A stretch of DNA of 64,000 bases from positions 62,001 to 126,000 of the forward strand of contig NZ_BBIU01000006.1 of assembly GCF_000730645.1 (NCBI RefSeq). Direction: 5' to 3'. This stretch comes from Pseudomonas parafulva NBRC 16636 = DSM 17004 (GTDB lineage: Bacteria; Pseudomonadota; Gammaproteobacteria; Pseudomonadales; Pseudomonadaceae). Numbering within the stretch: the first letter of the stretch is position 1; each line of letters opens with the position of its first letter. The notes below the pieces were generated by a model. That model saw only the letters and a list, made by a program, of their open reading frames with translations, searched no databases and was not told the origin of the DNA. Made by a program: the position numbers and the translations under genes. This document shows, piece after piece, positions 37,925 to 47,327 of this stretch.

Positions 37925-40117
37925 ATGTCGGACCGTTTCGAACTCTACCTCACCTGTCCCAAAGGCCTGGAAGGGCTGCTCGCTGAAGAGGCGCGTGGCC
38001 TTGGCCTTGAAGAGGTGCGCGAACACACCTCGGCCATTCGCGGCGCCGCCGACATGGAAACTGCCTACCGCCTGTGCCTGTGGTCGCGCCTGGCCAACCG
38101 TGTACTGCTGGTCCTCAAGCGTTTTTCCATGAAGAACGCTGATGACCTTTATGAGGGGGTACACGCCGTGGACTGGGCCGACCACCTGGCTGCCGACGGC
38201 ACGCTGGCGGTTGAGTTCAGCGGCCACGGGTCGGGTATCGACAACACCCACTTTGGCGCCCTCAAGGTCAAGGACGCCATTGTCGACAAGCTGCGCAACC
38301 GGGAGGGGCTTCGCCCTTCTGTAGAGAAAATCGACCCTGACGTGCGCGTGCACCTGCGCCTAGACCGTGGCGAGGCCATCCTGTCCCTGGACCTTTCCGG
38401 CCACAGCCTGCACCAGCGGGGCTACCGCCTGCAGCAGGGCGCTGCGCCGCTGAAAGAGAACCTGGCGGCCGCGGTGCTGATACGTGCCGGCTGGCCGCGC
38501 ATCGCCGCTGAAGGCGGCGCGCTGGCTGACCCGATGTGTGGCGTGGGTACGTTCCTGGTGGAGGCCGCAATGATCGCTGCCGACATTGCACCTAACCTCA
38601 AGCGTGAACGCTGGGGCTTCACTGCCTGGTTGGGCCATGTGCCAGCGTTGTGGCGCAAGGTTCACGAGCAGGGCCAGGCCCGCGCCAAGGCTGGGCTGGC
38701 CAAGCCGCCGCTGTGGATCCGTGGCTATGAAGCCGACCCGCGGCTGATCCAGCCCGGTCGCAATAACGTCGAGCGTGCCGGCCTCAGCGATTGGGTGAAG
38801 ATCTACCAGGGTGAGGTCAGTACCTTCGAGCCGCGACCGGACCAGAACCAGAAGGGCCTGGTGATCAGTAACCCACCGTATGGCGAGCGCCTGGGTGACG
38901 AGGCCAGCCTGCTGTACCTCTACCAGAACCTGGGCGAACGCCTGCGGCAGGCGTGCATGGGCTGGGAAGCGGCGGTCTTTACCGGTGCCCCGCAGCTCGG
39001 CAAGCGCATGGGGTTGCGTAGCCACAAGCAATACGCGTTCTGGAACGGTGCCTTGCCGTGCAAGCTGCTGCTGTTGAAAGTGCAGCCTGACCAGTTCGTG
39101 ACGGGTGAGCGTCGTGACTCCGGCGTAGACGCAGCGCCGGAGCCTGCGCAGGCGCCGCAGGCCAGTGAGCCGGCGCGCTTGTCTGAAGGCGCGCAGATGT
39201 TTGCCAACCGGCTGCAGAAAAACCTCCGCCAGCTTGGCAAGTGGGCGCGTCGCGAGCAGGTCAGTTGCTACCGCCTGTACGATGCCGACATGCCCGAATA
39301 TGCACTGGCGGTAGACCTGTACGAAGACTGGGTGCATGTGCAGGAGTATGCTGCGCCCAAGTCCGTAGACCCGGATAAAGCGCAAGCGCGCTTGCTGGAT
39401 GCGCTGGCGGCCATTCCTCAGGCGTTGGGCATTTCGCCGCAGCGTGTGGTGCTCAAGCGCCGTGAGCGCCAGAGCGGTACACGCCAGTATGAACGCCAGG
39501 CCACTGAAGGCCGCTTCCAGGAAGTCACGGAGGGTGGGGTGAAGTTGCTGGTCAACCTGACCGACTACCTCGACACTGGCCTGTTCCTCGACCACCGCCC
39601 CATGCGCCTGCGCATTCAGCGTGAGGCGGCCGGCAAGCGTTTCCTGAACCTGTTCTGCTATACCGCGACCGCAACCGTACACGCGGCCAAGGGCGGCGCA
39701 CGCAGCACCACCAGCGTGGACTTGTCCAAAACGTATCTGGACTGGGCGCGGCGCAACCTGGCACTGAACGGTTTTTCAGAGCGTAACCGCCTGGCCCAGG
39801 GTGACGTGATGGCCTGGCTGGAAGCCGAGCGCGAAAGCTACGACCTGATCTTCATCGACCCGCCGACCTTCTCCAACTCCAAGCGTATGGAAGGGGTATT
39901 TGATGTGCAGCGTGACCATGTACAGTTACTGGACCTGGCCATGGCGCGCCTGGCACCAGGTGGTGTGCTGTACTTCTCCAACAACTTCCGCAAGTTTCAG
40001 CTGGACGAGCACTTGACGGCGCGGTATGCGGTGGAAGAAATCACGGCACAGACCCTTGACCCTGATTTCGCGCGCAACAACCGTATTCACCGGGCCTGGC
40101 GCTTGCAACTGCGCTGA
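37925..40117 (+). CDS. rlmL: Bifunctional 23S rRNA methyltransferase RlmKL
   Basis: A 730-residue fusion that makes m2G2445 (RlmL half) and m7G2069 (RlmK half) in 23S rRNA. A THUMP domain (~residues 40-155) is followed by the RlmL methyltransferase with LADPMCGVGTF and catalytic NPPYGER, then a linker rich in Ala/Pro/Glu (~395-425), and the RlmK domain with FLNLFCYTATATVHAA and IDPPTFSNSKRM. The ATG at 37925 begins MSDRFELYLTCPKG, the usual family opening. The length is that of other gamma-proteobacterial RlmKL proteins. Confidence 0.95.
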   Translation: MSDRFELYLTCPKGLEGLLAEEARGLGLEEVREHTSAIRGAADMETAYRLCLWSRLANRVLLVLKRFSMKNADDLYEGVHAVDWADHLAADGTLAVEFSGHGSGIDNTHFGALKVKDAIVDKLRNREGLRPSVEKIDPDVRVHLRLDRGEAILSLDLSGHSLHQRGYRLQQGAAPLKENLAAAVLIRAGWPRIAAEGGALADPMCGVGTFLVEAAMIAADIAPNLKRERWGFTAWLGHVPALWRKVHEQGQARAKAGLAKPPLWIRGYEADPRLIQPGRNNVERAGLSDWVKIYQGEVSTFEPRPDQNQKGLVISNPPYGERLGDEASLLYLYQNLGERLRQACMGWEAAVFTGAPQLGKRMGLRSHKQYAFWNGALPCKLLLLKVQPDQFVTGERRDSGVDAAPEPAQAPQASEPARLSEGAQMFANRLQKNLRQLGKWARREQVSCYRLYDADMPEYALAVDLYEDWVHVQEYAAPKSVDPDKAQARLLDALAAIPQALGISPQRVVLKRRERQSGTRQYERQATEGRFQEVTEGGVKLLVNLTDYLDTGLFLDHRPMRLRIQREAAGKRFLNLFCYTATATVHAAKGGARSTTSVDLSKTYLDWARRNLALNGFSERNRLAQGDVMAWLEAERESYDLIFIDPPTFSNSKRMEGVFDVQRDHVQLLDLAMARLAPGGVLYFSNNFRKFQLDEHLTARYAVEEITAQTLDPDFARNNRIHRAWRLQLR

Positions 40118-40127
40118 ACCCGGGTGA

Positions 40128-40155
40128 TGCCGGGCCCTATCCGCGGGGCCCGGCA
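40128..40155. terminator. Bidirectional hairpin between rlmKL and dacB
   Basis: TGCCGGGCCC and GGGCCCGGCA form a perfect 10-bp stem with an 8-base loop between the two convergent genes. There is no pronounced T-run. Confidence 0.65.
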
Positions 40156-40163
40156 CTGCGGTA

Positions 40164-41621
40164 TCAGTTGGCCGCCGTACCGGTGGTCAGCTTTGGCTGG
40201 CGGTACAGGTCGAGCAGTACCTGGTCGAGTACCTGGGAGGCGCCCCACGGTTTAGGATCGTTCAGGATCGCCGCCACCGCCCAGGTGTGGCCGTTGCTGT
40301 CGCGGCTGAAACCCGCAATGGCCCGTACCGTATTGAGCGTGCCGGTCTTGATGTGGCCTTCGCCGGCCATGGCCGTACGCTTGAGGCGTTTTCGCATGGT
40401 GCCATCCATGCCCACCAGTGGCATCGAACTCATGAACTCTGCAGCGTAGGGGCTGTGCCAGGCGGCCTGCAGCATAGCCGCCATTTCCCGTGTGCTGACC
40501 CGCTCGGCGCGGGACAGGCCAGAGCCGTTTTCCATCACCAGGTGCGGGGCGGTGATCCCTTTCTTGGCCAGCCATTGACGCACTACCCGCTGCGCAGCGC
40601 GGGCGTCATCGCCATCGGCATCGGTACGGAACTGCGCGCCCAGGCTCAGGAACAGCTGCTGAGCCATGGTGTTGTTGCTGTATTTGTTGATGTCGCGGAT
40701 CACTTCCACCAGGTCTGGCGAAAATGCGCGCGCCAGCAGGCGGGCGCTTTTGGGTACGTTTTCGACGCGGTTGCCGCCCTGGATGGTCCCGCCCAGCTCT
40801 GCCCAGATGGCGCGCACAGCGCCTGCAGCGTAAGTGGGGTGATCGAGCAGCGACAGGTAGGTTTGCGAGTTGCAGCCGTCGCCCAGTTGGCCGCTGACCG
40901 TGACGCTGATGCCGTCAGCCTGGGGTACCGGGTTGTAGCGCACGTCGCCTGCGCAGTTCTTCGACGCCACCGCCTTGACCTGGTTGTCGATGCGAATACT
41001 GGCGATGGGCGGCTCAACCGCGATGGTGACCTTGCCGCCATCGTTGCGGGCCACGAACCGCAGCGCCTTGAGGTTGATAAGCAGCGAGTCGGGCTTGACC
41101 AGGAACGGCTTGTTCTGATCGCCACCGTCGTCGTTGAACTGCGGCAGGTTAGGCTGCACGAAGTGGCTGCGGTCCAGCACTAGGTCGCCGGTGATGGTGC
41201 GCACGCCATTGGCACGCAGGTCACGCATCAGCAGCCACAGCTTTTCCATGTTCAACTTCGGGTCACCGCCACCTTTAAGGTACAGGTTGCCGTTGAGCAC
41301 GCCATTGCTGAGAGGGCCATCCGTGTAGAACTCGGTTTTCCACTGGTACGTGGGGCCGAGCAGCTCAAGGGCTGCATAGGTGGTGACCAGCTTCATGGTC
41401 GATGCCGGGTTGACCGACACATCGGCGTTGAACACCGTGGCGGTACCGGGCCCATCCAGCGGCAGCATGACCAGCGACAGGGCATTGTCCTGCAGTTTGT
41501 TGGCCTTGAGGGCCTGCTGCACTTTGGCGGGCAGGGTGGTATTGACGGCAGCAGCCTGGCTGGTCAGTGCAAACGGCAGAAGCAAGCCGGCGAGAACGAG
41601 GGGGCGAAGCGTTTTGATCAT
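40164..41621 (-). CDS. dacB: D-Ala-D-Ala carboxypeptidase/endopeptidase, PBP4 (DacB) type
   Basis: A 485-residue class C penicillin-binding protein of the S13 family. A signal peptide (residues 1-25, cleaved after QAAA) exports it. Active-site motifs are SxxK as STMK at 74-77, SxN as SNN in KYSNNTMAQ, and KTG in HIKTGTLN. It trims or cuts peptidoglycan peptides in the periplasm, and in pseudomonads PBP4 loss is linked to AmpC derepression. The start is the ATG at 41621; an open frame to 41657 would spoil the signal peptide. Confidence 0.92.
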   Translation of the reverse strand: MIKTLRPLVLAGLLLPFALTSQAAAVNTTLPAKVQQALKANKLQDNALSLVMLPLDGPGTATVFNADVSVNPASTMKLVTTYAALELLGPTYQWKTEFYTDGPLSNGVLNGNLYLKGGGDPKLNMEKLWLLMRDLRANGVRTITGDLVLDRSHFVQPNLPQFNDDGGDQNKPFLVKPDSLLINLKALRFVARNDGGKVTIAVEPPIASIRIDNQVKAVASKNCAGDVRYNPVPQADGISVTVSGQLGDGCNSQTYLSLLDHPTYAAGAVRAIWAELGGTIQGGNRVENVPKSARLLARAFSPDLVEVIRDINKYSNNTMAQQLFLSLGAQFRTDADGDDARAAQRVVRQWLAKKGITAPHLVMENGSGLSRAERVSTREMAAMLQAAWHSPYAAEFMSSMPLVGMDGTMRKRLKRTAMAGEGHIKTGTLNTVRAIAGFSRDSNGHTWAVAAILNDPKPWGASQVLDQVLLDLYRQPKLTTGTAAN

Positions 41622-41776
41622 GATAGATGGATACCCTACAACGAGGAGAAAGGGCATTGGGGCGATAAGAAGATGATGGCCCCAGGATTAAAGAATACGC
41701 ATTATGCCCCAAGCGTTGCCTGGTTGGGTCAGGTTCGATGCACGCTGTATGCAAAGTCGCGTCATATAAACGAGTT

Positions 41777-41875
41777 GGGGCCGCTTCGCGGCTCATCGCC
41801 GGCAAGCCAGCCCCTGCAAGGTTCGTGGGGAACCCGTGGGGGCCGGTTTGCCGGCGATGGCTGCAAAGCAGCCCC
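41777..41875. repeat. REP-type inverted pair (BIME-like)
   Basis: Two arms, 41777-41814 and 41838-41875, are near-perfect inverted copies: GGGGCCGCTTCGCGGC with CATCGCCGGCAAGCCAGCCCC, against the reverse copy GGGGGCCGGTTTGCCGGCGATG with GCTGCAAAGCAGCCCC. The CGCCGGCAAGCC core is the form of common P. putida-group REP elements. It lies between dacB and yggL, upstream of dacB. Confidence 0.8.
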
Positions 41876-41931
41876 ACATGCACACCTTGATGTTGCTACA
41901 GGTCGTGCGCTGCGATCACGTCAGGCAGGGA

Positions 41932-42276
41932 TTATTCTGCCTTGTTGATCGGCTTTTCCGGGTACCAGGCGTCCAGCAGCGGGCTGACTTCGACTTTGGT
42001 CAGTTCGCTGCGGCCTTTGAGCCAGGACTCTACGGCGGCACGCTGTTCTTCGCTGACCGAGCCACGTTTGACCGAGCACACCAGGCCGAAATCGTCACCG
42101 CCTACATAGTCCAGGCCATTGGCGTCCATGGCTTCTGCCAGGAACGCGTCGAGGAAAGCATCGATTGCCTGGTCATCCAGATCTTCCTTGAATTCCAGGT
42201 TCAGCTCGAAGCCCAATTCCTGAAACTCGTCGACACACAGCTTTTTGCGCAGACGACGGGAGCGGTTTGTGGCCAT
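41932..42276 (-). CDS. yggL: YggL family 50S-associated protein (DUF469)
   Basis: A 114-residue basic-then-acidic protein of the YggL/DUF469 family (opening NRSRRLRKKLCVDEFQELGF, then FVDAFLAEAMDANGL-like helix, here reading LDAFLAEAMDANGLDYVGG). In E. coli YggL binds 50S subunits late in assembly. AGGATT-like sequence precedes its ATG. It is the last host gene before the interrupted kinase. Confidence 0.88.
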   Translation of the reverse strand: MATNRSRRLRKKLCVDEFQELGFELNLEFKEDLDDQAIDAFLDAFLAEAMDANGLDYVGGDDFGLVCSVKRGSVSEEQRAAVESWLKGRSELTKVEVSPLLDAWYPEKPINKAE

Positions 42277-42326
42277 GAAACAATCCTCTTAGGTAATAAC
42301 GCCGCGCAGTCTATCAGTTAACGCGC

Positions 42327-43772
42327 TCAGGTGCCTGCCTGCGTACAGGTTTCCAGATCCCGTGCGAGGGCTCGCTCAACCCTTCGCATATGGCGCGCAA
42401 GCGCCTGACGCTTGCGCCGCAGCTGCACAGGCGTAATGCCCGGGTGGTCCAGCGCTTCACAGGCTTCCATCAGTTCACAGGCCTCGAGCATGCGTGCAGC
42501 GCTCAGCACCTTGTGTGCCTGCGCCGCGATGGCAGGGCCGTCGTGCTCAGGGTCTGCCGCCATCAAGGTGGCAAAGTCGGCCTGCAGGCTTTGCTGCAGC
42601 GCTTGCATGAACCGCAGGCGGTCTGCTGGGTCATGGCCCACGACGCCCGTGAGCCCGTCCAGGCGATAGGGCTTGGCGGGTGCTTTTTTTCGGTCAAGCG
42701 GCCGGATGCCGGCCAGGCGTTGGCTGAGGGTGCCCAGGCTGATCGGCTTCAGCAGGCAGTCATCCATGCCCGCGCTCAGGCATTTGCGCCGCACCTCCGG
42801 TTGCGCGTTGGCGGTGTAGCCAAGGATGGTACAGCGCGGTCGCCCGGCAGTGCGTTCTTCATTGCGTACCGCCGCTGCCAGTTGGTAACCGTTCATGTGG
42901 GGCATGTTGCAGTCGAGCACCAGCACGTCGAAGTCGCCTCCACGCCAGGTGGCGAGGCCTTCACGACCATCCCCCGCGCTGGTGTGGTCGATGCCCAGGT
43001 ACCCCAACTGCTGTGCCATCAGTTGCAGGTTGGCTGGGTGGTCATCGATCACCAGCACGCGCAAGCCTGGGTCTGGTACCACGAGCGGCTCGCTGACAGG
43101 GGCCGGCTGGACTGCTGCGTCAACCCTGTGCAACGGCATCTTCAACCGTACCTGTGTACCCACCCCCTCCAGGCTCTTGATGGCCAGGTCACCGCCCATC
43201 ATTTCACACAGGTTCCGGCAGATGGTCAGCCCCAGGCCCGTCCCGGCGCGGGCCCCTTGGCTGTGAGGGTTGGCCTGCACGAACGGGTTGAACAGCCGCT
43301 GGATGTCCTCAGGTGGGATGCCGATGCCACTGTCACGCACTTCCAGGTCCAGCACACTAGCCCCGTCGGCGCCGTCTTGCAGGCTGACACGAATACGTAC
43401 ATGGCCGTGCTCCGTGAATTTGATGGCATTGCTGACCAAGTTGGACAAGACCTGCTTGAAACGAAGTGGATCAAGCAGGGCGTGGCAGCGTGCGCCAGGC
43501 TCGATGATTACTTCGAGTGCCAGCCCTTTTTGCCGCGCCTGCCCTTCGAATATACGCCCCACGGACTCGACCAGTGCGGCCAGGTCGACAGCCTCGGGCA
43601 CCAAGGTCAGGTGGCCGGATTCAATCCGTATGATGTCGAGGATATCGCCAATGAGGCCCAGCAGGTCTTTGGCTGAGTGGTAGGCCAGCTCCAGGGCGTT
43701 GCGGTCGACGCGGCCTTGATCGGCGCGTTTCACTGCCAGTTCGAGCATGCCGATCACCGCGATTAGTGGCAC
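42327..43772 (-). CDS. Interrupted BvgS-type hybrid kinase, C-terminal part (HATPase-REC-HPt)
   Basis: This 481-codon frame is the 3' part of a hybrid sensor kinase cut by the island. Host sequence begins at the codons for AVIGMLELA, directly after the phospho-acceptor motif that is missing here; the first few codons (from a GTG) are island DNA. What remains is the second DHp helix, a complete HATPase (LSNLVSNAIKFTEHG N-box, DSGIGIP, GTGLGLTI), a receiver domain (VIDDHPANL, phospho-Asp in LDCNMPHMNG, KPIS), and an HPt domain with AHKVLSAARML histidine. Joined to the 55319-57526 fragment without the island it reads in frame. Whether any product is made from this half is unknown. Confidence 0.9.
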   Translation of the reverse strand: MPLIAVIGMLELAVKRADQGRVDRNALELAYHSAKDLLGLIGDILDIIRIESGHLTLVPEAVDLAALVESVGRIFEGQARQKGLALEVIIEPGARCHALLDPLRFKQVLSNLVSNAIKFTEHGHVRIRVSLQDGADGASVLDLEVRDSGIGIPPEDIQRLFNPFVQANPHSQGARAGTGLGLTICRNLCEMMGGDLAIKSLEGVGTQVRLKMPLHRVDAAVQPAPVSEPLVVPDPGLRVLVIDDHPANLQLMAQQLGYLGIDHTSAGDGREGLATWRGGDFDVLVLDCNMPHMNGYQLAAAVRNEERTAGRPRCTILGYTANAQPEVRRKCLSAGMDDCLLKPISLGTLSQRLAGIRPLDRKKAPAKPYRLDGLTGVVGHDPADRLRFMQALQQSLQADFATLMAADPEHDGPAIAAQAHKVLSAARMLEACELMEACEALDHPGITPVQLRRKRQALARHMRRVERALARDLETCTQAGT

Positions 43773-43780
43773 AATTTTGG
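43741..43780. other. attL: left junction of the island
   Basis: Host kinase codons (minus strand GTGATCGGC) meet the core CGCG at 43758-43761. Island sequence follows: ten bases, then CAATTTT. That arm mirrors AAAGTTG on the far side of the right core, at the same ten-base distance, forming an imperfect dyad in the reconstituted attP. Confidence 0.8.
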
Positions 43781-43805
43781 GAATTCAATTTTCAAGGGCT
43801 TCAAA

Positions 43806-45482
43806 GTGGCTAAGCAACCGAGGTTAGCGTTCTCATACGTCAGATTTTCGAGTCTCAAGCAGAGGCATGGCGATAGCCTCAAGCGTCAGCAGGGTATGGT
43901 TGCTAGGTGGCTGTTGACGCACCCAGAGTACAAGCTGAGCGAGGCGAGCTACCAAGATTTGGGCAAATCGGGGTACAGCGGGGAGCACTTGGACAATGCG
44001 TTTGGCAGGCTGCTAGCTGCTGTTGAGAATGGCACGATTCCTAAAGGTTCTGCCGTTCTGATTGAGCAAATCGACCGTGCAGGACGGATGGAGCCGATGG
44101 AAATGCTCCCGCTGCTCTCCCGTATTGTGAACTCTGGTGTTGACCTTGTGACACTGGATGATGGAATCGTTTACGACAGGGCGTCATTGAACAGTAACCA
44201 CTTGTTCTTGCTGGTTGCGAAGGTTCAACAAGCACACCAGTATTCAGACTCACTGAGCCGTCGCTTAAAAGCTGCTTATCAGACCAAACGAGATAGAGCT
44301 GCTGCTGGTGAAGGTGCCACACGCCGGATGCCTTTGTGGATTCGTGACGGGAAATTGCGGGATGACATTGCACCTTTCGTGGCTCAGGTATTTGAAGATT
44401 TCGCTGCTGGTATTGGTGAGCGTCGAATCCTTGGAAGGCTTAAAGGTCAGCATCCAGATTTCGAAACCATCAGCCCTTCGACCTTTCGCCGGTGGCTGAG
44501 AAACCCTGTTGCTGTTGGTCGATGGAATGATATTGAAGATGTTTGGCCTGCTGTCATTAGCAAGGAGCTGTGGTTTCGTGTGCAGAAGCGGTTGAACGAT
44601 AACCATACACCACGCCTAGCAGCATCCAAGTATCTGCTGTCAGGACTGGTGAAGTGTGCGAGGTGTGGCAAGAACTACTGCGTCGGCGGTCAGAAAGGAG
44701 CATTAGTAATGTTGTGTGTCAGCCGTCATAGGTTTGGGGCTGGCGTTGGTGGATGTACGAACAAACGATCAATTCCCTATGCCGTGTTTGACTTCATCAG
44801 GAGTCAGACTGCACATGCCGCACTGATAAGGGCTTCACAAAGCCAGAACCTGACTGCAAACGAGAGGCGTCAGATTGAAATTGATGGAGAGCTGGCAGAG
44901 CTACGAAAGCAATCTGAGCACGCGGCTGAGGGGCTGGTGAGGTATGGCATGGTGAAATCCATCACAGATGTTCTAGATCGCGTGACAGCTCAGATTGATC
45001 AGTTGGAGGCAGAGAGAGTGTTATTGCAAACAACACCTGTAAAGCTGACGATTGATGACATGGTGTCAATCGAGGATGACATGATTAACGAAGGTGACAC
45101 TGTGAAGCTGAACGCTCTTCTACAGGGTGTTGGTTATACAATGCTTGTAGATGACCGTAAGATAACTGTGAATGAAACCAGTGTTTATAGCGATTCTACA
45201 ACTCAGGTTTATGAGTACCTTGGCCCAAACCGTGTCATTGGGACGTACAAGCTAGCTATCAACGATGAGCGGGTTGCTGACCTACCTAACCTTGATTCCA
45301 AAGTGCAGAAAGCGGAAATCGCTGCACAACTTGAGCAAGAAGCTAAGTATGAGTCTGGTGAGCTGTTGAGACAGTCATTACAATGGAATGGCGAAGAGTT
45401 TATTGATGTTGCTACGGGACTGGCTATCGGTGTTGGCCATGTTGCATTAGACCTTGCCAAACCAGATTTGACGAAGGAGTGA
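43806..45482 (+). CDS. Large serine recombinase (island integrase)
   Basis: A 558-residue large serine recombinase that starts at GTG (43806) after AAGGG, 45 bases inside the left junction. The resolvase catalytic domain opens with YVRFSS (likely nucleophile Ser15) and continues with VLIEQIDRAGR; a recombinase domain follows (~residues 160-270, LGRLKGQHPDF), then a zinc ribbon with Cys284, Cys287, Cys304 and Cys317, and a coiled coil (~345-410). This layout is that of phage- and island-type integrases that join attP to attB at a short core. It is the obvious agent of the insertion. Its position at the element end and orientation inward are typical. Confidence 0.92.
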   Translation: MAKQPRLAFSYVRFSSLKQRHGDSLKRQQGMVARWLLTHPEYKLSEASYQDLGKSGYSGEHLDNAFGRLLAAVENGTIPKGSAVLIEQIDRAGRMEPMEMLPLLSRIVNSGVDLVTLDDGIVYDRASLNSNHLFLLVAKVQQAHQYSDSLSRRLKAAYQTKRDRAAAGEGATRRMPLWIRDGKLRDDIAPFVAQVFEDFAAGIGERRILGRLKGQHPDFETISPSTFRRWLRNPVAVGRWNDIEDVWPAVISKELWFRVQKRLNDNHTPRLAASKYLLSGLVKCARCGKNYCVGGQKGALVMLCVSRHRFGAGVGGCTNKRSIPYAVFDFIRSQTAHAALIRASQSQNLTANERRQIEIDGELAELRKQSEHAAEGLVRYGMVKSITDVLDRVTAQIDQLEAERVLLQTTPVKLTIDDMVSIEDDMINEGDTVKLNALLQGVGYTMLVDDRKITVNETSVYSDSTTQVYEYLGPNRVIGTYKLAINDERVADLPNLDSKVQKAEIAAQLEQEAKYESGELLRQSLQWNGEEFIDVATGLAIGVGHVALDLAKPDLTKE

Positions 45483-45487
45483 TAGGT

Positions 45488-46273
45488 ATGGATATTTATC
45501 TAACGGCTAATCTTGGATTGTTTATTTCAATTGTTGTCGTGGGTTGGCTGATCAGATTCTACCTCCCAAGATACATGGGGGAGAAAGGTAAGAATCTAGC
45601 GACGAAGGAAGACATTGCTGAGATCACACACAAGATTGAACAAGTGAAAGTAGAGTATGCCAAGCAGCTTGAGCTATACAAGTCTAATGTTTGGCAGGCA
45701 CAACAGCGATACCTGCAAATGCAGGAAGAAACAAAGTTGAAAATGGACACTTTCAAAAAGGCCGTAGTGGATGTGGCTAAACTCACTGACCTCATCAACA
45801 TCTACCAATTGCACTCTTCCAGTGGCGAGATGGATTCTGCGATTGCACAAATGGCCCATGACAAAGGAAATGAGAAGGTAGAGAAGGCGAGCTGGGATAA
45901 GTACCTTGAGCACAAAGACAAGGCAGCAGCTCTGTACTCTAATTTCAGGGAGTTGATTGTTGAGTTGGGCAGCACGTTTGCCCTGTTTTCAGTCTATTTT
46001 GAACCTGTACTTGCCGAGTCTTTACAAAGAATAATTATGATGGCTCATGGTGCAATCGAGCTTAAAATGTCGCATGCTGAATTTCGCGAACGCTTAGAAG
46101 CTGAGTATGGCAAAGGCCGCGATCTGAATGAAATCCGTGAGATTGTCGGGCTCCATTACGATACGCTCTGGGATGTGACGCCGATAACAGCAGAAAGCAA
46201 CCGATTCTTTCAGCTCATGAAAAACCATATCAAGCTGACGGAAAATGGTAAAAGCGCTCCTCACAAAAGCTGA
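45488..46273 (+). CDS. Membrane-anchored coiled-coil protein, unknown function
   Basis: A 261-residue protein immediately after the integrase. AAGGAG eight bases upstream fixes the ATG at 45488. One N-terminal membrane helix (residues ~8-26, LGLFISIVVVGWLIRFYL) is followed by the short motif EKGKNLATKEDIAEIT, seen in many island-encoded membrane proteins, and a long alpha-helical coiled-coil region. No catalytic residues stand out. It probably shares the integrase transcript. Function unknown. Confidence 0.75.
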   Translation: MDIYLTANLGLFISIVVVGWLIRFYLPRYMGEKGKNLATKEDIAEITHKIEQVKVEYAKQLELYKSNVWQAQQRYLQMQEETKLKMDTFKKAVVDVAKLTDLINIYQLHSSSGEMDSAIAQMAHDKGNEKVEKASWDKYLEHKDKAAALYSNFRELIVELGSTFALFSVYFEPVLAESLQRIIMMAHGAIELKMSHAEFRERLEAEYGKGRDLNEIREIVGLHYDTLWDVTPITAESNRFFQLMKNHIKLTENGKSAPHKS

Positions 46274-46364
46274 GATGCTTACAAAAAGGTGTAGGGAAGT
46301 CCATACCGCTACCATAGTTAAGAGGCAAACGCCACCAGTATCTAGTGGCGTCCCAAATTTTTAA

Positions 46365-47012
46365 TTAGAACCAGTTCTGCCAAAGATGCTTTGGGAAGAG
46401 CAAGGATGTATTGAGAGCTTTACCATTCCTAACTTGGAAATGAAAGCTCATATGATCATCTTCAATACCGAGAAGGCCATAAGTCAGTGGTTTAGACCAG
46501 TAGAAGTGGTAATCACCATTCTCACGGATTGCTAGCTTTCCTTCGACTTCCTTAAGCAGCTCTGGACGACGCTCGTTTGCAGGTGCATTTCGGCCAGACG
46601 AGTAGGACACCATCAAGCTTCCATCACGCTCAACACCGGGGGTAATCTCAATTTTCACTGGGATGTTCTTACCCTGTGCGTCTTTAGCAACCCAAGTTGC
46701 ACTGCTTGCCGGGCCAAGTTTAAGTATCACTTCCAATGGGTCTGCAGAGTCAACAAACGCCTGCATTTCATCATGAGAAATTGGTTTCGGAGTATGGATA
46801 CCCTTAGCTGCCAACTCCTTCTTTAGGCCGTCCAAGCTTTTCTGAGCCTCGGATGGAGATTGTTTGAGGCACCCAATCCAACCAACATCAACGAAGCCTT
46901 GTCCAGTGGCTTGAGCCAATGCTAGGTTGGTTTCATTACAAATCTGATCTGTAGTCTTTCCACACCCTGCCAGCAGCAGAGAGACAGACACCACACCCAA
47001 AAGCGTTTTCAA
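46365..47012 (-). CDS. Putative lipoprotein, unknown function
   Basis: A 215-residue lipoprotein, with TTG start (47012) after AGGAG. The lipobox is LLAGC (Cys17). The mature part has three further cysteines early on and a C-terminal beta-rich region. No known domain was recognised. The residue after the lipid Cys is Gly, so outer membrane sorting is likely. Island-borne, with atypical base composition. Confidence 0.72.
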   Translation of the reverse strand: MKTLLGVVSVSLLLAGCGKTTDQICNETNLALAQATGQGFVDVGWIGCLKQSPSEAQKSLDGLKKELAAKGIHTPKPISHDEMQAFVDSADPLEVILKLGPASSATWVAKDAQGKNIPVKIEITPGVERDGSLMVSYSSGRNAPANERRPELLKEVEGKLAIRENGDYHFYWSKPLTYGLLGIEDDHMSFHFQVRNGKALNTSLLFPKHLWQNWF

Positions 47013-47327
47013 AACTGATATCTCCTGATATTAACTGCATGACCTACGCGCACGCGATGATGGCAGATGGATACTATCATTGTCTACAGTACTTGTCCGC
47101 AGGGGGCAGATTCGCCATACAAGTATTGTTGGCTGCCGTTATACCAGCCACTGCAAGGCCTTATGCGGTATTTTCGGGATATTTTTTCCTCTAGGGCTTA
47201 GAATTCATGTCAATGATTCGGTAACGTCCGGCTCGGATTGCGTTGCTCCTTTCGGTTTACAGTGTTTGCGTGGGGGCTAGATATAGTTTAAGCATTATTC
47301 AGATGTTCTCTTGCTACTCATATAATA
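47013..47327. other. 315-bp AT-rich island gap
   Basis: Between the lipoprotein start and the HNH gene stop I see no credible gene and no strong hairpin. It must contain the lipoprotein promoter. Confidence 0.4.

Noticed and set aside
41777-41875. CRISPR array
   Set aside because: Only one inverted pair without regular spacers; it is a REP element. No cas genes are in the window.
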